In this document: piece by piece, positions 1-5,969 of the stretch
Position numbering within the stretch: position 1 is the first letter of the stretch
How the letters are laid out: the number at the start of each line of letters is the position of its first letter
Assembly (NCBI GenBank): GCA_003223895.1
Contig: QHXD01000244.1
Location: 1-12,477, forward strand
Source: Acidobacteriota bacterium
Lineage (GTDB): Bacteria > Acidobacteriota > Terriglobia > 20CM-2-55-15
Reading direction: 5' to 3'
Length of the DNA stretch: 12,477 bases
Made by a program: the position numbers and the translations under genes
The notes under the pieces: generated by a model
The model's database searches: none
Told to the model about the DNA's origin: nothing
The model's input: the letters and a program-made list of their open reading frames with translations, nothing else

Positions 1-324
1 CGGAACGGAAAAACTCGAAGCGGGCGCCGTACTTCGATTGAAAGTGACACCGGAGTACTGGTACCCATAGAGAACTTCCGAGCCGATGCGATTCGTAGTG
101 AAGAAATTGATCCGCGCCTCATACATCATTCCGGAGTTCAGTTGCATGTCTCCGTTAATCGGGCTGGCGGATTGAGGAGGGCCGATTGTAAAAGTCTTTT
201 TTGCGGAAGTGGTTTCTCCGACGGACAGGCTCAGCTCGGCGCTCTTGATACTCAGTCCCTGTGCAAGCGCGCCTTCAGTGAAAGTAAGAACAACCAGGAA
301 TGTCATTAACAGGTGCCGTTTCAT
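1..324 (-). CDS. Secreted protein of unknown function (partial, N-terminus only)
   Basis: An open frame of 108 codons runs from an ATG at 322-324 leftward off the window edge, so the C-terminus is missing. A ribosome binding site (GAAAGG) lies about 7 nt upstream of the ATG. The N-terminus is a clear Sec signal peptide: MKRH, a hydrophobic stretch (LLMTFLVVLTF), then EGALA followed by Q, a good signal peptidase I site after about residue 22. The mature part alternates polar and aromatic residues (for example EARINFFTTNRIGSE and YGYQYSG), as in beta-strand-rich exported or outer-membrane proteins. I do not recognise the family. It is transcribed divergently from the sensor kinase at 590. The reading frame and export are well supported; the beta-rich fold is an inference. 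Confidence 0.75.
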   Translation of the reverse strand, partial: MKRHLLMTFLVVLTFTEGALAQGLSIKSAELSLSVGETTSAKKTFTIGPPQSASPINGDMQLNSGMMYEARINFFTTNRIGSEVLYGYQYSGVTFNRSTAPASSFSVP

Positions 325-503
325 CACACACCTTTCGATTTCGGATGATGGTCGTCATAAGGATTTAATAAAAAACACACAGTTCACACGAATGTCGTTT
401 GACTGATGAAGGCAATGGACGCTTGGGCTGCCTTCTGTAAAAAGATGTAAAGGGAATGACGGAGGGCATGCGCAAGCCGCGTCGTCAGCGGCGGGTGGCC
501 CAC

Positions 504-534
504 TTGACTCGACTCCGGCCACCACCGATTTAAC
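504..534 (+). promoter_or_regulatory. Possible promoter for the sensor kinase
   Basis: TTGACT at 504-509 is a good -35 match. The best -10 candidate, TTTAAC at 529-534, is weak and gives a 19-bp spacer. It lies in the 265-bp gap between the two divergent genes and about 55 nt before the kinase start. The rest of this gap holds an A/T-rich stretch at 361-380, which could serve the leftward gene, and nothing else I recognise. Confidence 0.25.
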
Positions 535-589
535 TGTTACAGGCCACTGGAATGCGCAAGAATTCCAAATCAAAATAGGAGTCCTGCGC

Positions 590-1885
590 GTGCCCGATAC
601 AGTTGCTCACCAGCAAAAACTGCTCAGAGGAATTGTTGTGCAATGGATGTCCAGAGATCGCGCGAAGGTGACGCGAAACCTGATTGTTTTCGAGATCGCG
701 TTCTTTTTCGCCTACCGATATGGAATGACTTTCTCTTCGGACTATCCGGCTCCTCTCTGGTTCCCCGACTCGGTACTGCTTTGCGCCTTGCTTGTCAGCC
801 CGCGGAACACGTGGTGGATGTATATCCTGGCCGCGCTTCCCATTCGTTTCCTGGTATCCGTGCCCGACGCACCGGTCTGGTTCCTGTTCGCTGCCTTTGT
901 CAATGATTCCCTGAAAGGTTTGCTGGCTGCATTTCTACTCAGGCGGGGCGCCGGCCAGAACATGTGGTTCGACGACCTGCGCGGCTTTGTCAAATACGGC
1001 CTGGTTGCGGTAGGGCTTGCCCCTGCTCGCTCGGCTCTTGGCGGAGCGGCGGCCCGGGTGGCGCTTGGCGCGCACTTCTGGACCGCCTGGAAACAATGGT
1101 TCCTGGGTGATGCTCTGGCGAATCTGATGCTGACGCCGGCCTTGTTCTGTCTCTTACGGGACTTTCGAAGCATCGGCCGGGCAAAGTGGACACGGCATGT
1201 GGAGGCGCTCCTGATCACAGCGGGTCTCATCTTCGGCGCCTTCGTTTTGTTTGATCCAGAATTCGAGGGCCTCAATGACCCTGCACTCGTCCTCTATTTG
1301 CCGGTGCCCTTCCTGCTCTGGGCGGCCGTCAGGTTCGGTCCTCTTGGAGCCTCCAGCGTGCTGTCGTTCATAAGCGTGCTTGCAATGTACGGCGCTTTCA
1401 CCGGACGAAGACCCTCCTCATCGGCTGCAGGAGAGTCTATTGTTCTGTCGATTCAAGTCTTCCTGCTTGTACCATCTATTCCGTTCCTGCTGTTATCGGT
1501 CCTGACACAGCAGCAGCGGAAAACGCATACAGCGCTGCGCGAAAGTGAACACCGTTTCAGGTCGCTGGTGGATACAGCCCCGGTAATGGTCTGGATCGCC
1601 GACAAGGATGGTCTCTGTACTTTTTTCAATAAACAGTGGTTGGATTTCACGGGTGAGCCTGAGGAGCAGCAACTGGGAAACGGATGGTCGGCGTGTGTTC
1701 ATTCTGAGGACCGGGAACGTTGCATCCAGGACTATCTCACCGCGCTTCATGCGAGAAAACACTTCACAATGGAGTGCCGGCTTCGACACCGGACGGTGCC
1801 TTTCTTGGTTATCTTGGGAGCTGCATTGACATCACCCATCGCCACGAAGCCGAAGAAAAACTCCGGCGAATCCCGCGATTATTGA
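590..1885 (+). CDS. MASE1-PAS sensor histidine kinase, 5' part of a frameshifted gene
   Basis: This is the membrane-sensor half of a histidine kinase split by a frameshift. The start is GTG at 590, with AGGAG at 577-581, 8 nt upstream. Residues ~25-310 form a multi-pass MASE1-type sensory domain: note PLWFPDSVLLCALL near the start and W-x5-FLGDALANLMLTPALF, the W..GD..(G)..L..P pattern of the family. A PAS domain begins near residue 318 (ESEHRFRSLVDTAPVMVWIAD) and is family-like up to MECRL at ~394-398. After that the frame reads through about 34 unrelated codons to a stop at 1885, while the kinase homology continues in the frame one base back. The PAS core segment normally following RLRR (HDGEYRW... 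in relatives) is missing. As sequenced, this piece lacks the phosphoacceptor and ATP-binding domains, so it could not signal alone. Confidence 0.85.
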   Translation: MPDTVAHQQKLLRGIVVQWMSRDRAKVTRNLIVFEIAFFFAYRYGMTFSSDYPAPLWFPDSVLLCALLVSPRNTWWMYILAALPIRFLVSVPDAPVWFLFAAFVNDSLKGLLAAFLLRRGAGQNMWFDDLRGFVKYGLVAVGLAPARSALGGAAARVALGAHFWTAWKQWFLGDALANLMLTPALFCLLRDFRSIGRAKWTRHVEALLITAGLIFGAFVLFDPEFEGLNDPALVLYLPVPFLLWAAVRFGPLGASSVLSFISVLAMYGAFTGRRPSSSAAGESIVLSIQVFLLVPSIPFLLLSVLTQQQRKTHTALRESEHRFRSLVDTAPVMVWIADKDGLCTFFNKQWLDFTGEPEEQQLGNGWSACVHSEDRERCIQDYLTALHARKHFTMECRLRHRTVPFLVILGAALTSPIATKPKKNSGESRDY

Positions 1886-2520
1886 TCAACGCGCAGGAGG
1901 CGGAGCGAAATCGTATCGGGCAGGAGCTTCACGACGATCTCGGACAGCGAGTCGTCGCTCTCTCGATCGGCATCAGTCACCTTGCGCAGCAGATGGATGG
2001 AAATGACAAATTGGCGGCAGATTGCGCCAATTTGCAACAGCAAGCTTCCGCTGTCATTACCGATATCGCGCGCCTTTCGCGTCAACTTCGACCAGTCACT
2101 CTGCAAAGACTTGGACTGCCCGCCGCTCTACAGAGCCTGTGTGCGAAATCGGCGAATCCCGATGGGGTTGTCGTCACCTTTTCTCAGTACGGCGAACTGA
2201 AGCGCGTTGTCCCCTGGATCGTCTCCATTGCACTCTATCGGGTTGCTCAAGAGGCGCTGCGAAACGCTCTCGCTCACAGCGGAACGGACCGAATCAACAT
2301 TGACCTGCACATTGATAGAACCGGTCTGGCTGTAATGATTACAGACCGAGGTTGCGGCTTTGCGGTGGAACACACCACCACGACAGGACTGGGCTTGTCC
2401 GGTATGGCCGAACGCATGGAGAACATCGGCGGAATATTGAAAATCGACTCCAGCCCGGGCGCCGGCGTTACCGTAACAGCATCAGTGTCGATTCCCGAAT
2501 GGGAACCGTCCTGGACGTGA
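1720..2520 (+). CDS. HisKA_3-HATPase kinase core, 3' part of the frameshifted sensor kinase
   Basis: This is the catalytic half of the same kinase, of NarL/DegS type. Family-like sequence begins near 1774 (VPAS, then TPDGAFLGYLGSCIDIT, the end of a PAS domain). It is followed by a HisKA_3 dimerisation helix with AQEAERNRIGQELHDDLGQR; the phosphoacceptor His is at 1930-1932. The HATPase domain has an N-box (VAQEALRNALAHS, ~2245-2283), a G1 box (ITDRGCGF, ~2338-2361) and a G2 box (GLGLSGMAERM, ~2389-2421), and ends in GAGVTVTASVSIP. The ATG at 1720 only opens the frame: the residues before ~1774 are out-of-frame PAS sequence, and no good ribosome binding site decides an internal start. No response regulator gene lies beside it, unlike most kinases of this type. 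The catalytic core itself looks intact. Confidence 0.8.
   Translation: MHPGLSHRASCEKTLHNGVPASTPDGAFLGYLGSCIDITHRHEAEEKLRRIPRLLINAQEAERNRIGQELHDDLGQRVVALSIGISHLAQQMDGNDKLAADCANLQQQASAVITDIARLSRQLRPVTLQRLGLPAALQSLCAKSANPDGVVVTFSQYGELKRVVPWIVSIALYRVAQEALRNALAHSGTDRINIDLHIDRTGLAVMITDRGCGFAVEHTTTTGLGLSGMAERMENIGGILKIDSSPGAGVTVTASVSIPEWEPSWT
1774..1783 (+). other. Frameshift scar in the kinase gene (probable short-repeat deletion junction)
   Basis: Over these ten bases (GTGCCGGCTT) both frames match the PAS family. Frame 2 continues MECRL (relatives: MEYRLRR), and frame 1 begins VPAS-TPDGAFLGY (relatives: GVPRF-PDGAFLGY). In relatives the two segments are about 17 codons apart. A loss of about 52 nt between two copies of TGCCGG would give exactly the frame change seen (52 = 1 mod 3). 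The missing segment and its size are inferred from the family pattern, not measured. Confidence 0.6.
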
Positions 2521-2689
2521 TACTCGCGAGCAAATAGATCAGGATTTCGAAAGGGCCAGCCTCACGCCGGCGCCAGTTTCTTTCCGCGCTCGGCTGCCCG
2601 GCCGTAGCCCACTTTGGGTGACATGGTGTCGAGGATTTGTGAAGATCCCTGTCAGAGTGGGAAATTTCGAAATTGGACGAGTCCTGCAT

Positions 2690-2717
2690 CTCAAATCCGA
2701 AATCCGAAATCTCCGAT
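2690..2717. repeat. Degenerate 7-bp tandem repeat
   Basis: Four consecutive heptamers can be read: CTCAAAT, CCGAAAT, CCGAAAT, CTCCGAT. The middle two are identical. A related pair, GAAATTT-CGAAATT, lies just upstream at 2661-2674. The stretch is non-coding and sits between the broken kinase and the AraC remnant. Repeats with this period are seen between genes in some environmental bacteria; their function is unknown. Confidence 0.6.
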
Positions 2718-2751
2718 TGGACCGGCGATCAACTCGGAACCTTCCGCAGTC

Positions 2752-2895
2752 CACTGGATCGATATCGCTCTCTCGCGCGGTTATTCCGACCAGTCCCACT
2801 TCATTCATGATTTCCGCGAATTCAGCGGCCTGAGCCCTACCGAGTACCTCGGTTTGCGCACCGAGCATCCTGGCCACGTCCAGTTTCGCGACTAA
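2752..2895 (+). pseudogene. C-terminal remnant of an AraC-family regulator
   Basis: The last ~46 codons before the TAA at 2893-2895 match the second helix-turn-helix of AraC/XylS regulators: WIDIALSRGYSDQSHF, then IHDFREFSGLSPTEYL. This has the family hallmarks (xIAxxxGYxDQSHFxxxFxxxxGxSPxxY). Upstream, the same frame runs through the 7-bp repeat and gives no ligand-binding domain or first helix-turn-helix, so about four fifths of the gene is gone. There is no credible ribosome binding site or start codon for the fragment. A complete AraC C-terminal domain is about 100 residues, so this piece should not fold or bind DNA by itself. The rest of the 2521-2947 gap shows no gene that I can support. 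Confidence 0.7.
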
Positions 2896-2904
2896 GGTCA
2901 ATTT

Positions 2905-2939
2905 TTTACAATACGACACACGCCACTTCCCTATATATT
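2905..2939 (+). promoter_or_regulatory. Probable promoter close to the start of the five-gene run
   Basis: TATATT at 2934-2939 is a good -10 match and ends only 8 nt before the ATG at 2948. No Shine-Dalgarno sequence is visible between them (TCTCGCGAC). That spacing is typical of leaderless transcripts. The -35 is uncertain: TTTACA (2905-2910) is too far (23 bp), and ACGACA (2913-2918) gives a 15-bp spacer. Confidence 0.4.
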
Positions 2940-2947
2940 CTCGCGAC

Positions 2948-3340
2948 ATGACTAAAAAAATTCATTGGGGACGGATTGTGATTGCGGGGTTTCTTGTCGA
3001 AGTGGCCATCTTCGCGGTCTTCATTCCTGTCTTCGTATTTCTGGGCGAACAGCCCGGCATCTACACCGCGGCCCTGGCCTCCTTTGCAATGACTTTTGTC
3101 TTCGGCGTCTGGATAGGGCGAAAAATTGAGTCGCACTTTGTCCTGCACGGAATGCTCGTGGGAGTGGCTGCCACGCTCGTTTACATTGGTCTGTCTTTCG
3201 CACAGCCTGAGCCCTGGCAGTACATCGTTGCTCATGGCCTCAAGATACTGGGAGGCGCACTTGGAGCGCGTGTCGCCGAGAAGCGAAAAAGGAAGGCGAC
3301 AATTCAAACAGATACAACAAAGCAGGAGGCGATTTCATGA
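2948..3340 (+). CDS. Small four-helix membrane protein, hypothetical
   Basis: This 130-residue protein is mostly hydrophobic. Four probable membrane helices lie near residues 9-32 (IVIAGFLVEVAIFAVFIPVF), 38-57, 66-86 (LHGMLVGVAATLVYIGLSF) and 92-108 (IVAHGLKILGGALGARV). The C-terminal tail is charged and soluble (EKRKRKATIQTDTTKQ). There is no signal peptide cleavage site, catalytic motif or known family signature that I recognise. It starts directly behind a -10 box with no ribosome binding site. Its stop overlaps the next start in ATGA at 3337-3340, so the two genes are translationally coupled. A role beside the downstream genes is likely from gene order only. Confidence 0.8.
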   Translation: MTKKIHWGRIVIAGFLVEVAIFAVFIPVFVFLGEQPGIYTAALASFAMTFVFGVWIGRKIESHFVLHGMLVGVAATLVYIGLSFAQPEPWQYIVAHGLKILGGALGARVAEKRKRKATIQTDTTKQEAIS

Positions 3341-3777
3341 CGGTGAGAACGATTCCAGAGGGCTATCACACCATCACGCCGTACTTCAGCGTGCGGGATG
3401 CATCCAGTCTGATTGAATTCCTGAAACAGGCGTTTGATGCCAAAGAAACTGAAGTGCTCCGGACGCCGGACGGCACGGTTATGCACGCTGCAATGCGAGT
3501 GGGCGATTCGATGGTCATGATCGGACAGGTCCCAAAAGATACGGAAGAAGAGAAGTTGCTGCGCGCCATGCTCTATATGTACGTTAACGACGTCGACGCC
3601 GTTTATAAGAAGGGCATTCAAGCCGGCGGAAAATCCATTATGGAGCCCGTCGATCAGTTCTATGGCGATCGAAGCGGCGCTCTGGAAGACCCCGCAGGAA
3701 ATCAATGGTGGATCGCAACGCACAAGGAAGACATGTCCTCGGAAGAGATGGTCAGGCGAGCTTCCCAGAGGGAGTAA
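3337..3777 (+). CDS. VOC (glyoxalase/bleomycin-resistance) superfamily protein, PhnB-like
   Basis: This 146-residue protein has the two-module beta-alpha-beta-beta-beta layout of the VOC fold. The first half reads YHTITPYFSVRDASSLIEFL...KQAFDAKE and GTVMHAAMRVGDSMVMIGQV. The second half has LYMYVNDVDAVYKKGIQAGG and ends in FYGDRSGALEDPAGNQWWIATH. That last pattern (YGDRxGxxxDPxGxxWxIATH) is typical of PhnB-like proteins. VOC proteins bind a metal and act as lyases, dioxygenases, isomerases or binding proteins; the substrate cannot be predicted here. The length is normal for the family. Its start overlaps the upstream stop by 4 nt, and the MmcQ/YjbR gene follows after 24 nt, which suggests one transcript. 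Confidence 0.88.
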   Translation: MTVRTIPEGYHTITPYFSVRDASSLIEFLKQAFDAKETEVLRTPDGTVMHAAMRVGDSMVMIGQVPKDTEEEKLLRAMLYMYVNDVDAVYKKGIQAGGKSIMEPVDQFYGDRSGALEDPAGNQWWIATHKEDMSSEEMVRRASQRE

Positions 3778-3801
3778 GTTGTTGAAGGAATAAAGGCATA
3801 G

Positions 3802-4167
3802 ATGAACTCCAGACAGTTTCGTCGTATCGCACTGGGGATGAAGGACGCCATCGAGGGCGCGCACATGGGGCATCCTGACTTCCGGGCCAACGGCCGGATT
3901 TTCGCCACCATTCATCCCGATCACGAGTGGGGAATGGTCAAGCTCACGCCTGACCAGCAGCAGAAATTCGTCCGCGAGAATCCCACGACATTTGTACCCG
4001 AGAACGGCGCATGGGGACGCGCCGGATGCACAAAGGTGCGGCTGGATTCGGCCGATGAAGACACGCTTGGAGAAGCGATGACACTGGCCTGGCAGAACAC
4101 GGCCATGAAGCGGGCTGCCCCACGGCCGAAACCCAAACGAACAACCCGGGCGTCTCGAAAACCATGA
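3802..4167 (+). CDS. MmcQ/YjbR family protein
   Basis: This 121-residue protein matches the MmcQ/YjbR (CyaY-like fold) family. It begins with FRRIALGMKDAIEGAHMGHPDFRANGRIFATI, continues with the core WGMVKLTPDQQQKFV, and ends the domain with FVPENGAWGRAGCTKVRL followed by a helix (TLGEAMTLAWQNTA). The family is called DNA-binding-like, but its biochemical role is poorly known. After the domain there is a basic Pro/Arg/Lys tail of about 19 residues (APRPKPKRTTRASRKP) that could contact nucleic acid; this is inference. The start is supported by AAAGG at 3792-3796, 5 nt upstream. The gene shares ATGA with the following ABC gene (4164-4167). Confidence 0.88.
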   Translation: MNSRQFRRIALGMKDAIEGAHMGHPDFRANGRIFATIHPDHEWGMVKLTPDQQQKFVRENPTTFVPENGAWGRAGCTKVRLDSADEDTLGEAMTLAWQNTAMKRAAPRPKPKRTTRASRKP

Positions 4168-5969
4168 TGCGACGGCTGCGTGAACGCAACGAGTGGAAGT
4201 TCTTCGCGGTTCTGCCGAAGGCCGACCGGTCTCTCGCCATGGTCTGGTGGGTGATCCTTCTGCTCAGAGGCGTGATGCCGGTGCTGTTCGCCATCGCCAT
4301 GGGCGTGCTCATTCGAAGCGTCCAGCAGGGTGACAGCCTGACTGGTCCATTGTTCTTCGCCGGAGCCGTGTTCGTTTTGTTGCAGGTTCTCGCGCCGATT
4401 CACGTGGCGGTAGGCGCCAATCTCGGAGATCGGACGGCGGCATGGCTCTACGACCGGCTTACCGAAGCGTGTGTTCGCCCGCCGGGGATGGGACATCTGG
4501 AGGATCCCAGGCTGACGGGTGATCTCAGTGTTGCTCGGGATTTCGATCTTGGCATGATGGGACCGCCGCTCTCGATCTCGATGGACTTCATCGCCGGGGG
4601 CCTGGTCGAGATGATTGGTGGCCTGGCGTCAACAGCCGTGCTCGCGTGGTATGCCTGGTGGGCGCCAATCGTGCTTGCGGGCGCCTGGCTGGCGACACAC
4701 TGGTTACTGCGTGAGAGCGCGATCTGGCGCGACCGGAACACCGATGAGGTGCGCGCTGCGCAGCGCGATTCGGATTATGCATACCGCCTTGCCGTCGATC
4801 CGCCCGCTGCCAAGGAGTTGCGGTTGTTCGGCCTTGTTGGCTGGGTCATCGAGCGTTTCGTTGCCAGGCGCACACGCCTGCACCAGCTTCAGTACGAAGC
4901 CACTCGCCTTCGTGAAAGACCTGTCGTGTGGAGTCTCCTGCTTGTGGTGAGCGCGAACGTTGCCGTGTTCTGGTCGCTCGCAAACGCGGCCATCGCCGGG
5001 CGCCTCGATCCTGGGGCCGTTGTCGTGTTTGCTCAGTGCGCCATGGGCACGGCAATGATCGCATTCGGCGGGCTCAACTGGGCGCTGGATTGGGCGGCTT
5101 CGCCGGTTGCGGCCGTACTTCGTCTGGACCCTGCCATGAGGGCTGCCGGCGCGCTCCCCTCGGGTACCCGGCGCGCGGAGGGACTGCCCCGAAAGTCGAT
5201 CCGGTTCCGCGACGTCACGTTCGCGTACCCGAGTGGTGGTGCGGCGCCGGTGCTCAAGAAATTCGATCTCACGATTCCCGCAGGATCGTCACTCGCTATC
5301 GTCGGCAGAAACGGCGCCGGCAAGACGACGCTCGCCAAGCTGCTGTGCCGGCTCTATGATCCGCAGTCCGGCGCGATTGAGGTTGATGGTGTCGATATTC
5401 GCAACCTGGAGGTCGACAATTGGCGATCGCGTGTTACTGCCGTGTTTCAAGATTTCATCAAGTTCGAGTTACCGCTGCGCGACAACGTTGCTCCCCAGGG
5501 TGCTCCGGACGATAAAGTGCTCGCTGCGCTCGACTCGGCCGGAGCCGCCGGGCTTGCCAATCTGGACACCGTGCTCGCACGCGGCTACGAACGCGGAACC
5601 GATCTGTCCGGGGGGCAGTGGCAACGGATAGCATTGGCGCGGGCGCTGTGTGCCGTGCGGCTCGGGGCGGGCGTCGTGCTCCTCGACGAGCCGACCGCCC
5701 AGCTTGACGTGCGCGGCGAGGCCGAGATTTTCGATCGCATCCTGGCTGCCACGCGCCACTGCACAACGATCCTCATCTCGCACCGCTTTTCAACTGTCCG
5801 GCATGCCGATCGCATCTGCGTTCTCGAGGACGGTGCGGTCGTCGAGCACGGCACGCACGATGAGCTCATGGCCCTCGGCGGCCGGTACCGCACCATGTTC
5901 GACCTGCAGGCCCAGCGGTTCAACGCCGCGGAGGACGAGGAGGGGCAGACATATGACGTCCTCGCGTAA
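4164..5969 (+). CDS. ABC exporter half-transporter (membrane domain fused to ATPase), first partner
   Basis: This 601-residue protein has the usual half-exporter layout. An N-terminal transmembrane domain of about six helices (residues ~25-310) is followed by a nucleotide-binding domain. In order: A-loop Tyr ~355 (FAYPSGG), Walker A GRNGAGKT at 381-388, Q-loop in VFQDFIKFEL, signature LSGGQWQRIALARAL from 481, Walker B VVLLDEP with catalytic Glu 509, D-loop AQLD, and H-loop His 540 (ISHRFSTVR). All catalytic residues are present. It would act in the inner membrane, exporting a substrate I cannot predict. The start is coupled to the upstream stop (ATGA), and the second half-transporter begins 17 nt before this gene ends, so the two probably form a heterodimer. 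The gene is visibly richer in G+C than the genes on either side. Confidence 0.92.
   Translation: MMRRLRERNEWKFFAVLPKADRSLAMVWWVILLLRGVMPVLFAIAMGVLIRSVQQGDSLTGPLFFAGAVFVLLQVLAPIHVAVGANLGDRTAAWLYDRLTEACVRPPGMGHLEDPRLTGDLSVARDFDLGMMGPPLSISMDFIAGGLVEMIGGLASTAVLAWYAWWAPIVLAGAWLATHWLLRESAIWRDRNTDEVRAAQRDSDYAYRLAVDPPAAKELRLFGLVGWVIERFVARRTRLHQLQYEATRLRERPVVWSLLLVVSANVAVFWSLANAAIAGRLDPGAVVVFAQCAMGTAMIAFGGLNWALDWAASPVAAVLRLDPAMRAAGALPSGTRRAEGLPRKSIRFRDVTFAYPSGGAAPVLKKFDLTIPAGSSLAIVGRNGAGKTTLAKLLCRLYDPQSGAIEVDGVDIRNLEVDNWRSRVTAVFQDFIKFELPLRDNVAPQGAPDDKVLAALDSAGAAGLANLDTVLARGYERGTDLSGGQWQRIALARALCAVRLGAGVVLLDEPTAQLDVRGEAEIFDRILAATRHCTTILISHRFSTVRHADRICVLEDGAVVEHGTHDELMALGGRYRTMFDLQAQRFNAAEDEEGQTYDVLA

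Noticed and set aside
2539..2949. 136-codon open frame on the minus strand over the AraC remnant
   Set aside because: It runs through the 7-bp repeat and is antisense to the AraC-like sequence. It lacks a good ribosome binding site and any family pattern.
3304..3924. 206-codon open frame on the minus strand
   Set aside because: It is opposite the VOC and MmcQ/YjbR genes, both well supported on the plus strand. It has no recognisable motif.
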